DNA of 64,000 nt from Actinomadura syzygii (GTDB taxonomy: Bacteria > Actinomycetota > Actinomycetes > Streptosporangiales > Streptosporangiaceae): the NCBI RefSeq assembly GCF_008085905.1, contig NZ_VSFF01000010.1, forward strand, positions 310,001-374,000, read 5' to 3'. Under the pieces are notes generated by a model. The model was not told the DNA's origin. It did not search any database and saw nothing but the letters and a program-made list of their open reading frames with translations. The translations under genes were made by a program, and so were the position numbers. Shown here piece by piece: positions 42,780 through 50,679 of the stretch (positions are counted from its first letter, which is position 1; each line of letters starts with the position of its first letter).

Positions 42780-42867
42780 ACCCGCTTTCTACCGGGGGAC
42801 GGCGTCTGACCAGTGCATCCCCGGGATCACGCGATTCCCGTCCGAACCGGGACGTGTCACACGATCG

Positions 42868-42911
42868 CGCGGCGTGCCCGCCCGCTCCGCGGGACGGGCG
42901 GGCACGCCGCG
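42868..42911 (-). terminator. Hairpin terminator after peptidase 2
   Basis: A perfect 17-bp stem (42868-42884 with 42895-42911, 10-nt loop) begins about 16 bases after the minus-strand stop at 42927. Confidence 0.85.
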
Positions 42912-42926
42912 GTCACGGTTCGCGTG

Positions 42927-44531
42927 CTACGGGCGTCGTCCGACCGGGAGGTCCTTGCCCGCGCGGGCTCCGGCGGCCTTCGCCTGCATGGCCGTCGGGT
43001 CCGGGTCGTTCAGCTCCGGGACGGCCTTGCAGTAGGCGTCCGGCCCTCGGTGGCTGCGCGGCAGCGCACCCGTGTCGAGGTAGGCGGCGACCTTGTCGTC
43101 CAGGCAGGCGTTGCCGTTCAGCGTGTTGGCGTGCGTCTTGCCGCCGAGCTCGAACACCAGGCGCGAGGACGGGAACACCTTGTGCATCTCAAGTCCGCCG
43201 ACGACCGGCGTCGCCGCGTCCTGCGTGGACTGGACGAGCAGCATCCCCGGCAGGCTCTTGCTGCCCTGCAGCTTGAACTTCGGACCGCCGTTGAACGGCC
43301 AGAACGCGATGGGCGCGTTGTACCAGACGTTGCTCCAGGTGTTGAACCGGTAGCCCTGCTTGTAGAGCTTCGCGGCGTCGTTGTGCCACTTGCTCCAGCT
43401 GCGCGGCCACTTGGCGTCCGCCGCCTGGACGGCGTTGTACACGGCGAAGTCGTTGTCCTCCCCGCCGGTGTTGAGCCAGTCGAGGAGACCCGAGGCGTCG
43501 TTGCCGTTGACCCACGCCGACAGCGCCTGGGCGAACGGGATGTAGTAGCCGGTGTTGTAGCCGGCGGTCAGGACGATGTCGTCCAGCTCGTCCGGGCCGA
43601 TCTTCCCGGCGATGGGGGCCTTCTTCGCCGCGGCGCGCGTCGCGTAGTACTTGGCCTCGACCGCCTTCTCGGTCTTGCCGAGGTGGTACAGCGAGTCCCA
43701 CTTGGCGATCCACGCCCACCAGGACTTCATGTTCTTCTCGAACGCCTTGTCCTGTTCGAGCTGGGAGTCGTACCAGACCGTCCTGGGGTTGACGTTGCCG
43801 TCCAGGACCATCCGGTCGACGCGCTTGGGGAAGAGCGTGGCGTAGGTGGCGCCGAAGTACGTCCCGTAGGAGAAGCCGTACCAGCTGATCTTCGGCTGGC
43901 CGAGGGCGGCGCGGATCGTGTCGATGTCGCGCGCGGCGTCGGTGGTGCGCATGTGCGGCAGCAGCCAGCCGAACTTGGTGGCGCAGTCCTTGGCGTACTT
44001 CGCCGACTTGGCGATCCAGGCGGCCTCCTCCTTCTTCGAGGAGGGGACGTAGTCCGGCCTGACCGGGTTGAAGAAGTTCGGGTCGCAGGTCAGCGCGGGC
44101 TTGCTGGAGCCGACGCCGCGGGGGTCGAAGCCGATGATGTCGTACTTGGCGGCGACGTCGGCGTGCCCGGTCCCGGCGATCCAGCGGGCGAGCGCGGGCG
44201 CGTACGGCAGGCCGGACCCGCCGGGGCCGCCCGGGTTCACGAACAGGACGCCCTTGTAGTTCTTGTCGTCGGTGTGCCTGAACCGCGACACCGCGATGGA
44301 GATCTTGCGGCCGCCGGGGCGGGAGTAGTCGAGGGGGACCGCGACCTGGGCGCACTGCGCCTGGTTCATCGGGTCGTTCGGCCCGCTGACCTCGCACTTG
44401 CCCCAGTCGATCCCGGTGGCCGCGACCGGCGCGGCGCCGGCCCGGCCGGTGTCGGCGTTCGCGGCGACGGCGGCTCCGGTGCCGCCCGCCGCGACGGCCG
44501 CCGCGGCCGTGACGAGAAGAATCCTTTTCAC
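42927..44531 (-). CDS. Secreted tripeptidyl-aminopeptidase-like alpha/beta hydrolase (copy 2)
   Basis: The 534-residue protein has a signal peptide (MKRILLVTAAAAVAAGGTGAA), the GGPGGSG loop, nucleophile S221 in GFSYG, acid D in TQDAATP, His in GGKTHA and the TAP-like C-terminal domain. It is close to copies 1 and 3 across the whole length, so the group arose by tandem duplication. Its upstream region (44532-44851) holds a 42-bp element shared exactly with copy 1, and two GTCACAA repeats that resemble MtrA boxes. The catalytic triad is intact. Confidence 0.88.
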   Translation of the reverse strand: MKRILLVTAAAAVAAGGTGAAVAANADTGRAGAAPVAATGIDWGKCEVSGPNDPMNQAQCAQVAVPLDYSRPGGRKISIAVSRFRHTDDKNYKGVLFVNPGGPGGSGLPYAPALARWIAGTGHADVAAKYDIIGFDPRGVGSSKPALTCDPNFFNPVRPDYVPSSKKEEAAWIAKSAKYAKDCATKFGWLLPHMRTTDAARDIDTIRAALGQPKISWYGFSYGTYFGATYATLFPKRVDRMVLDGNVNPRTVWYDSQLEQDKAFEKNMKSWWAWIAKWDSLYHLGKTEKAVEAKYYATRAAAKKAPIAGKIGPDELDDIVLTAGYNTGYYIPFAQALSAWVNGNDASGLLDWLNTGGEDNDFAVYNAVQAADAKWPRSWSKWHNDAAKLYKQGYRFNTWSNVWYNAPIAFWPFNGGPKFKLQGSKSLPGMLLVQSTQDAATPVVGGLEMHKVFPSSRLVFELGGKTHANTLNGNACLDDKVAAYLDTGALPRSHRGPDAYCKAVPELNDPDPTAMQAKAAGARAGKDLPVGRRP

Positions 44532-44661
44532 CTGACCCCCTCAGATCGGCGGCTCGGGCCCCGGTCGGAGGGCCGGAGGGAGAGCCACGCCGATGCATAG
44601 CGGATGCGGATTGCGTGGAGATTGTGACGGTCCAGCCGGTTGTGACGGCAGTGCCGGGAAG

Positions 44662-44703
44662 GAGTGGATGCGGAATCGTGACAAGATCAGCGGAACTTCG
44701 TGA
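44662..44703 (-). repeat. 42-bp direct repeat, copy A
   Basis: It is identical base for base to 46607-46648 and lies 130 bases upstream of the start of peptidase 2. Within it TCACGA occurs twice, 22 bases apart on the minus strand. Confidence 0.9.
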
Positions 44704-44730
44704 CGTGGCCGGGCGTTCGCCCCCGGCGCG

Positions 44731-44762
44731 ACCCGCCCGCCGCGTGTGCGCGGCGGGCGGGT
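44731..44762 (-). terminator. Hairpin terminator after peptidase 1
   Basis: A perfect 14-bp stem (44731-44744 with 44749-44762, 4-nt loop), about 90 bases after the minus-strand stop at 44852. Confidence 0.8.
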
Positions 44763-44851
44763 GCGGGGCGTCGGCCCGTGGACCGGCGCGGTGCCGTGTC
44801 ACTCGGTTCCGTGACCTACTCGTTTCCGTGTCTCACGTCCCGCGGGGGACG

Positions 44852-46507
44852 TCAGCGGATGACGTCCGCCTCGATCCGGGCGGCCGCACCGGCGCCCGTG
44901 AGGCTCTTCGCGTTCGCCGCCGCCGGCGGGGTCGGGTCGCCGAGCTGCGGGACGTGGACCGTCCGCGCGCTCGGGCGCTCGCCGCGCAGGAAGTAGGCGT
45001 CGAAGTAGGCGTCCACCGCCGCCGAGCCGCGGTGCACGATGCAGTGCGTGCGGTCGCCGTCCTGGACGACGAGGCGCGACCCCTTGAGGCGGCGCTGCAT
45101 GTCGAGGGCGCCCGCGTACGGCGTGGCGGCGTCCTCGGTCGACTGGAACATCAGGATGTTGTTCGGCAGGTCACGGGTGTGCCCGATGTCGACCGGCTTG
45201 CCGGCCTTGGCGCCCCAGAACAGGCACGGCGCGTTGAACCAGGCGTTGGCCCAGGTCTCGAACGGGTGCTTGCGCTGGATGCGGTCGTTGTCCCGCTGCC
45301 ACTTCTTCCAGCTCAGCGGCCACTGGACGTCCGTGCACTGCACGGCGAGGTAGACGGCGTTGCTGTTGTCGTCAGAGCCACCGGTGGTCGGGGCACCGAA
45401 GGTCTGCGCGAACGTCGCGACGTCGCCCTTGGCGAGCGCCGAGAGCCCGGACGCGTACCCGTGCCAGACGGCCTGGCTGCGCCGGTAGCCCGCGTTCAGG
45501 ATCACGTCGGTCAGCTCGTCCGGCCCGACGGCGAGGGTCTGGCCGCTGTCGGGGTCGGTGTAGAGAAGCGGCTTCTTCGTGAGCGCCTTGCGCAGGCCGT
45601 AGAAGAAGGCGCGGACGTCGCTCTGCTTCTTGCCGAGGTGGTACACCGAGTCGTACTTGGCGACCCAGCCGAGGTAGTACTCGAAGTTCTTGTCGAACTG
45701 GATGTCCTGGTTGAGGTTCGCGTCGTACCAGGCGTCCGACGGGCCGACGTTGCCGTCCAGCACCATCTTGTCGACCTTCTTCGGGTACACCGTGGCGTAC
45801 GCCGAGCCGAGGTAGGTGCCGTAGGACGCGCCGTAGTAGTCGAGCTTGTCGTTGCCGAGCGCACGACGGATCGACTCGACGTCGTTGACCGAGTCGATGG
45901 TCTTGATGTGGTTCAGCAGCCCGATCTTGTCGTTCTTGGCGCAGTTCTCGGCGTAGCCCTTGGTCAGCTTCAGCCAGGTGCGGACGGACGCGCGGTCGCC
46001 GGTGCCGTAGTCCGGCCGCGGCGCGTTCGAGTAGTTCTTGTCGCAGGTGAGCGCCGGAACGCTCATGCCGACGCCGCGCGGGTCGAACCCGATGACGTTG
46101 TACGCGTCGCGCATGGCGGCGGAGTTCTGCGCGAACACCCGAGGCCCGAAGAGCGCGCCGCCGCCGCCCGGACCGCCGGGGTTGACCACGATGTCGCCCT
46201 TGGCCTTGCCCTTGCCGGTGTGCGGCGTCCGGGTGAGCTGGAGCGTGATCTTCTTGCCGCTCGGCTTGGCGTAGTCCAGCGGCACCGACAGCTCGGCGCA
46301 CTGCACGATCTTCGAGACCGGATAGATCACGTCGTACAGGTCGTGCACCTGCTGGACGAAGTCCGCCGGACAGGCGTGCCACTTCGCGGCGGCGGGTTCG
46401 AAGCCTCCGGCCGATCCGGTGGAGGGGCCCGCGGCCTGCGCGCTTGTGGCGCCCAGCCCGGTGAGACCGAGCCCGGCCACCGCGGCCATGACAACGATCC
46501 TCTTCAC
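44852..46507 (-). CDS. Secreted tripeptidyl-aminopeptidase-like alpha/beta hydrolase (copy 1)
   Basis: The 551-residue protein starts at the GTG at 46507, which has AGGGGGA upstream and gives a signal peptide (MKRIVVMAAVAGLGLTG, with an AQAA cleavage region). The fold is that of the neighbours, with GGPGGGG, nucleophile S228 in GASYG, acid D in TEDAATPY, and His in GDRTHC. The frame remains open upstream of 46507, but that part covers the non-coding leader. It is the first of the three peptidases after ispG. A 42-bp element identical to that before copy 2 lies 100 bases upstream. Confidence 0.88.
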   Translation of the reverse strand: MKRIVVMAAVAGLGLTGLGATSAQAAGPSTGSAGGFEPAAAKWHACPADFVQQVHDLYDVIYPVSKIVQCAELSVPLDYAKPSGKKITLQLTRTPHTGKGKAKGDIVVNPGGPGGGGALFGPRVFAQNSAAMRDAYNVIGFDPRGVGMSVPALTCDKNYSNAPRPDYGTGDRASVRTWLKLTKGYAENCAKNDKIGLLNHIKTIDSVNDVESIRRALGNDKLDYYGASYGTYLGSAYATVYPKKVDKMVLDGNVGPSDAWYDANLNQDIQFDKNFEYYLGWVAKYDSVYHLGKKQSDVRAFFYGLRKALTKKPLLYTDPDSGQTLAVGPDELTDVILNAGYRRSQAVWHGYASGLSALAKGDVATFAQTFGAPTTGGSDDNSNAVYLAVQCTDVQWPLSWKKWQRDNDRIQRKHPFETWANAWFNAPCLFWGAKAGKPVDIGHTRDLPNNILMFQSTEDAATPYAGALDMQRRLKGSRLVVQDGDRTHCIVHRGSAAVDAYFDAYFLRGERPSARTVHVPQLGDPTPPAAANAKSLTGAGAAARIEADVIR

Positions 46508-46606
46508 AAATCCCCCTAAACGTGCCGACTCCGATTGAGTCAGACATACGGGTAAATGAGTGAAGATTGTGGCGTCCTGCGCTCGGGGCCCGACAGGGCC
46601 CCCCAT

Positions 46607-46648
46607 GAGTGGATGCGGAATCGTGACAAGATCAGCGGAACTTCGTGA
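46607..46648 (-). repeat. 42-bp direct repeat, copy B
   Basis: It is identical to 44662-44703. It lies about 100 bases upstream of the start of peptidase 1. The conserved position and orientation before two paralogues suggest a duplicated promoter or operator. Confidence 0.9.
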
Positions 46649-46725
46649 TCAGCGCGGACGTTCCGGATCCAGAGTCGCGCGGCGCGTATATTCAGCGGCC
46701 CGGAACAGATGATCCGGGCACACCG

Positions 46726-46760
46726 AAAAGGGCCCCGGGGTGACGTTCACCCGGAGCCCT
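46726..46760 (-). terminator. Intrinsic terminator of the ispG transcript
   Basis: The stem pairs AGGGC and the following bases at 46729-46743 with 46747-46760 (one mismatch, one bulge). On the minus strand it is followed by TTTT, the only clear U tract among the terminators of the window. Confidence 0.8.
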
Positions 46761-46807
46761 CGTACCAGTTCTCGTGCCGGCCCTCAGCCGCTCGCGCGGC
46801 GGTCGCC

Positions 46808-46864
46808 GGTCAGCTCACGACCACCCGGTCAGCTCACGACCACCTGGTCAGCTCACGACCACCT
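46808..46864. repeat. Three tandem 19-bp repeats at the ispG 3' end
   Basis: The unit GGTCAGCTCACGACCACCC (last base C or T) starts at 46808, 46827 and 46846. The third copy encodes the final residues and stop of ispG. The two others lie just beyond the stop. Confidence 0.9.
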
Positions 46865-48041
46865 CGGCGCCCGGTCCGGAGACGACGCCGTCCTCGCCGA
46901 TCTCGACGCCCATCTCGTCGGCGATGCGCATGGCCTCCTCGATCAGGGTCTCCACGATCTGCGCCTCCGGGACGGTCTTGACGACCTGCCCCTTCACGAA
47001 GATCTGCCCCTTGCCGTTCCCGGACGCGACGCCGAGGTCGGCCTCGCGCGCCTCGCCCGGCCCGTTCACGACGCAGCCCATCACCGCGACGCGCAGCGGG
47101 ACGGGGAAGTCCTTCAGCCCGGCGGTGACGCGCTCGGCCAGCGTGTAGACGTCGACCTGGGCGCGCCCGCAGGACGGGCACGACACGATCTCCAGCCCGC
47201 GCTGCCGCAGCCCGAGCGACTCCAGGATCGCGGTGCCGACCTTGACCTCCTCGACGGGAGGCGCCGAAAGGGACACCCGGATCGTGTCGCCGATGCCCTC
47301 GGCGAGCAGCGCGCCGAACGCGACCGCGGACTTGATCGTCCCCTGGAAGGCGGGGCCCGCCTCGGTCACGCCGAGGTGCAGCGGGTAGTCGCACGCCGCC
47401 GCGAGCCGCCGGTAGGCGTCGATCATCACGACCGGGTCGTTGTGCTTGACCGAGATCTTGATGTCGCGGAAGCCGTGCTCCTCGAACAGCGAGCACTCCC
47501 AGAGCGCCGACTCCACCAGCGCCTCCGGCGTGGCCTTGCCGTGCTTCTCCAGCAGCCGCTTGTCGAGCGACCCGGCGTTCACCCCGATCCGGATCGGGAC
47601 CCCGGCGTCGGTCGCGGCGCGGGCGATCTCGCCGATCTTGTCGTCGAACTTCTTGATGTTGCCCGGGTTCACCCGGACGGCGGCGCACCCCGCGTCGATC
47701 GCCGCGAACACGTACTTGGGCTGGAAGTGGATGTCGGCGATCACGGGGATCGGCGACTTGCGGGCGATCGCGGGGAGCGCGTCGGCGTCGTCCTGGGACG
47801 GCACCGCGACCCGCACGATCTGGCAGCCCGCGGCGGTCAGCTCCGCGATCTGCTGCAGCGTGGCGTTCACGTCGGCGGTCAGCGTCGTCGTCATCGACTG
47901 CACCGACACCGGCGCGTCGCCCCCGACCGGCACGTTCCCGACCATGATCTGCCGGGAGCCGCGGCGGGGAGTGGAGAGCCCCGGCGCCCCCTGACCATCG
48001 CTCTCGCCGCGGATGTTCGGCATTCCCAGTGAAACGCTCAT
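46848..48041 (-). CDS. ispG: 4-hydroxy-3-methylbut-2-enyl diphosphate synthase
   Basis: The 397-residue protein is IspG (GcpE), which converts MEcPP to HMBPP in the MEP isoprenoid pathway using a 4Fe-4S cluster. The cluster cysteines are in SCPSCGR and MGCVVNGPGEA. The TIM-barrel blocks VQSMTTT, VRVAVPS, DIHF, RVNPGNI and ISVKHND are typical. GAGGAG precedes the ATG at 48041. It follows rip1 in the same direction; a hairpin in between (48086-48121) may reduce read-through. The electron donor is probably a ferredoxin or flavodoxin encoded elsewhere. Confidence 0.97.
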   Translation of the reverse strand: MSVSLGMPNIRGESDGQGAPGLSTPRRGSRQIMVGNVPVGGDAPVSVQSMTTTLTADVNATLQQIAELTAAGCQIVRVAVPSQDDADALPAIARKSPIPVIADIHFQPKYVFAAIDAGCAAVRVNPGNIKKFDDKIGEIARAATDAGVPIRIGVNAGSLDKRLLEKHGKATPEALVESALWECSLFEEHGFRDIKISVKHNDPVVMIDAYRRLAAACDYPLHLGVTEAGPAFQGTIKSAVAFGALLAEGIGDTIRVSLSAPPVEEVKVGTAILESLGLRQRGLEIVSCPSCGRAQVDVYTLAERVTAGLKDFPVPLRVAVMGCVVNGPGEAREADLGVASGNGKGQIFVKGQVVKTVPEAQIVETLIEEAMRIADEMGVEIGEDGVVSGPGAEVVVS

Positions 48042-48085
48042 CCCTCTCCTCTTACTCAGGGCCCCGTACAAGCCTAAGCGTCCTC

Positions 48086-48121
48086 CGTGGCCGGGGAGAC
48101 GGCGCCCCGCGCCCGGCCACG
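48086..48121 (-). terminator. Hairpin between rip1 and ispG
   Basis: A perfect 10-bp stem (CGTGGCCGGG at 48086-48095 with 48112-48121, 16-nt loop) lies 35 bases after the rip1 stop and 45 bases before the ispG start. It could be a partial terminator or attenuator. Confidence 0.6.
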
Positions 48122-48155
48122 TGAGCATTCAACTACTCTAGGTCAACATTTTGTG

Positions 48156-49355
48156 TCATTCCGGTACGTGGAGCGGATTGACGAGATCGGCGAGGATCAG
48201 CAGCACCCCGAGGCCCACGAGCAACAGCACCGCGAGATACGTCAACGGCAGCAGCCTGGTCATGTCGACCGTGCCCGGGTCCGGACGGCCGCGGACCCGG
48301 TTCACCGCCGCCCGCGCCCGCTCGTATCCGACGACCGCGAGATGGCCGCCGTCCAGCGGCAGCAGGGGCAGCACGTTCAGCGCCCCGAGGAAGATGTTCA
48401 CCGAGACGACCAGCGACAGATACAGGGCGGCCTTGTCGCGGGCCGACGTCTCGGACGCGAAGATCTGGCCGGACACGTCCGTCGCGCCGACCACGCTGCC
48501 GACCTGCCCGCCGGGCGTGCTCTCCCGCTCCGGCGAGAACAGCTTCGGGATCGCGGACGGCAGGTCCGCCGCGACTTCCCCGATGCCCGCGACGGTGCGG
48601 CCGATGCCGCGGCCGGCGAACACGGCGGCGCCGATCGGGCCGGTCCGGTCGTAGCCCGCGCCGACGACCTTCGCGGACATGCCGACGAACGCCGCGCCGT
48701 CCACGTCCGCGAGCGTGACGGGCAGCGTCACCGGGCGCGCCTCGCCCGGCCGCCGCACGACGACCGGCACCGTCTGCCCCGGCTTCGCCCCGCTGATCGC
48801 CTTGGTGAGGTCGTGCCAGTCGGAGACGGGCGTCCCGTTGAACGACACGACGCGGTCCCCCGCCCGCAGCCCCGCCCGCGCGGCCGGGGACGGCGGGCGC
48901 CCCGCCGCGCACTCGGCCCGCAGCCCGGAGGGCACGCACCGGGTCACCTCGTCCACGGTGCTCGTCACGGTGCCGGGGTCGCGCACGCCGATCGTCATCG
49001 CCATGACCATGAGCAGGAGGAACGCGAACACGAAGTTGGCGACGACGCCCGCCCCGATCACGACCGCGCGGCGCCCGGCGGGCTGCCGGTAGAACGCGCG
49101 GGGACGGTCCCGCGGCTCGACCTCCTCCAGCGGCGTGTAGCCCACGATCTTGACGAACCCGCCGAGCGGGATCGCCTTGACGCCGTACTCGGTCTCGCCC
49201 CGGCGCGTCGACCACAGCGTCGGGCCGAACCCGACGAAGTACTGCGTGGCCTTCATCCCGAACCGCTTCGCGGTGAGCAGGTGCCCGCCCTCGTGCAGCA
49301 TCACCGACACCAGGAGCGCGACGACGAACGCCGCCGCGCCGAGGAAGAAGGCCAT
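48156..49355 (-). CDS. rip1: Site-2 (RIP-type) intramembrane zinc metalloprotease
   Basis: The 399-residue protein is an M50 regulated-intramembrane-proteolysis enzyme (RseP/Rip1). Zinc motif HEGGH is at residues 21-25 in the first transmembrane helix, and the third ligand lies in LPLDGGH of a C-terminal helix. One PDZ domain is in the middle (ARAGLRAGDRVVSFNGTPVSDW). In Mycobacterium the homologue cleaves anti-sigma factors and FtsB-type proteins. It lies 42 bases downstream of dxr and is probably in the same operon. Confidence 0.95.
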   Translation of the reverse strand: MAFFLGAAAFVVALLVSVMLHEGGHLLTAKRFGMKATQYFVGFGPTLWSTRRGETEYGVKAIPLGGFVKIVGYTPLEEVEPRDRPRAFYRQPAGRRAVVIGAGVVANFVFAFLLLMVMAMTIGVRDPGTVTSTVDEVTRCVPSGLRAECAAGRPPSPAARAGLRAGDRVVSFNGTPVSDWHDLTKAISGAKPGQTVPVVVRRPGEARPVTLPVTLADVDGAAFVGMSAKVVGAGYDRTGPIGAAVFAGRGIGRTVAGIGEVAADLPSAIPKLFSPERESTPGGQVGSVVGATDVSGQIFASETSARDKAALYLSLVVSVNIFLGALNVLPLLPLDGGHLAVVGYERARAAVNRVRGRPDPGTVDMTRLLPLTYLAVLLLVGLGVLLILADLVNPLHVPE

Positions 49356-49397
49356 CCGGGTCCCCTTGGCGTCGTCCGGAGGCGGACCCCCGGTGTT

Positions 49398-50648
49398 TCA
49401 GTCGGTTCCGGCCAGTTCCCTGGCCCTGCCGCGGGCCCACCCGTCGGCCGCGAGGACGCCGTCCAGCGTCGGCTCCCCGGACCGGTCCCGACCGTGCTCG
49501 CGTTCGTGCTCGTCCATCACGCGCGCGATCGTGTCGACGATCCCGAGGAACGGGAGACGGCCGGCGCGGAACGCGTCCACACATTCCTCATTGGCGGCGT
49601 TGTAAACGGCGGGGAACGTCCGTCCCAGCTCACCGGCCCGGCGGGCGAGCGCGACGGCGGGGAACGCCTCGTCGTCGAGCGGGAACAGCTCCCAGGTGTG
49701 CGCCCGCGTCCAGTCGACGCCGGGCGCGGCGTCCGGGACGCGGTGCGGCCAGTCGACGCCGAGCGCGATCGGCAGCCGCATGTCGGGCGGGCTCGCCTGC
49801 GCCAGCGTGGACCCGTCGGTGAACTCCACCATCGAGTGGATCATCGACTGCGGGTGCACCATGACCTCGATCCGGTCCATCGGGACGTCGAACAGCAGGT
49901 GCGCCTCGATGACCTCCAGCCCCTTGTTGACCAGGGTCGCGGAGTTGATCGTGATGACCGGGCCCATGTCCCAGGTGGGGTGGTTCATCGCCTGCTCGGG
50001 CGTGACGTCCGCCAGCTCGGCGCGGCCGCGGCCGCGGAACGGTCCGCCGCTCGCGGTGAGGACGAGCCGCCGCACCTCGTCCGGGCTCCCGCCGCGCAGG
50101 CACTGCGCGAGCGCCGAGTGCTCGGAGTCGACCGGGACGATCTGCCCCGGCCGCGCCCGCTCCTTGACCAGCGGCCCGCCGACGATCAGCGACTCCTTGT
50201 TGGCGAGCGCGAGCGTGCGGCCGGCGTCCAGCGCGGCGAGCGTGGAGGCGAGCCCGAGCGCCCCCGTCACCCCGTTCAGCACCACGTCGCAGGGCCAGGC
50301 GGCGGTCTCGGCCACCGCGTCCGGGCCCGCGACGATCTTCGGGATGGCGAAGTCGCCGGACGCGTACCCGCGCCGCTTGGCCTCGGTGTAGAAGGCGAGC
50401 TGGAGCTCCTGCGCGGCGGACGCCTTGGCGACGGCGACGACCTCGGGCCGAAACTCCAGCGCCTGCTCGGCGAGCAGGGCGACCCGTCCGCCGCCCGCCG
50501 CGAGGCCGGTCACCCGGAACCTGCCGGGGTTGCGGCGGACGACGTCCAGCGCCTGCGTGCCGATCGAACCGGTGGAGCCGAGGACGACCAGCTCGCGGAC
50601 CGCCCCGTCGGGGCTTGAGGGAGACATCACCGGACCATTGTCGGACAT
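49398..50648 (-). CDS. dxr: 1-deoxy-D-xylulose-5-phosphate reductoisomerase
   Basis: The 416-residue protein is Dxr, the second MEP-pathway enzyme. NADPH motif GSTGSIG is at residues 24-30. The metal-binding and substrate loop PVDSEHSA, ASGGPFRG, MNHPTWDMG, and C-terminal YNAANEE are present. It rearranges and reduces DXP to MEP. The order dxr, rip1, ispG is as in Mycobacterium and Streptomyces. The start may be the ATG at 50648 or at 50627, neither with a good ribosome site. The histidine kinase gene upstream lies only 31 bases away. Confidence 0.97.
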   Translation of the reverse strand: MSDNGPVMSPSSPDGAVRELVVLGSTGSIGTQALDVVRRNPGRFRVTGLAAGGGRVALLAEQALEFRPEVVAVAKASAAQELQLAFYTEAKRRGYASGDFAIPKIVAGPDAVAETAAWPCDVVLNGVTGALGLASTLAALDAGRTLALANKESLIVGGPLVKERARPGQIVPVDSEHSALAQCLRGGSPDEVRRLVLTASGGPFRGRGRAELADVTPEQAMNHPTWDMGPVITINSATLVNKGLEVIEAHLLFDVPMDRIEVMVHPQSMIHSMVEFTDGSTLAQASPPDMRLPIALGVDWPHRVPDAAPGVDWTRAHTWELFPLDDEAFPAVALARRAGELGRTFPAVYNAANEECVDAFRAGRLPFLGIVDTIARVMDEHEREHGRDRSGEPTLDGVLAADGWARGRARELAGTD

Positions 50649-50679
50649 CGCCGCGCGCGGGGCGCGTCCCCGCCGCGAC

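Larger units (their letters stand above)
44532..44851. promoter_or_regulatory. Promoter region of peptidase 2 with repeats and a terminator
   Basis: This gap has no gene. On the minus strand it contains, in order, a terminator for peptidase 1 (44731-44762), the 42-bp element (44662-44703), and two TTGTGACGG sites (44622-44630 and 44640-44648, 18 bases apart). I see no confident -35/-10 pair. Confidence 0.6.
46508..46847. promoter_or_regulatory. Gap between ispG and peptidase 1
   Basis: No gene seen. From the ispG end it holds two complete copies of a 19-bp tandem repeat (46808-46845), the intrinsic terminator of ispG (46726-46760), and the second 42-bp element (46607-46648) that precedes peptidase 1. 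Confidence 0.6.

Noticed and set aside
46808..46864. CRISPR-like repeats
   Set aside because: The three units are directly contiguous with no spacers, one lies in ispG, and no cas genes are present.
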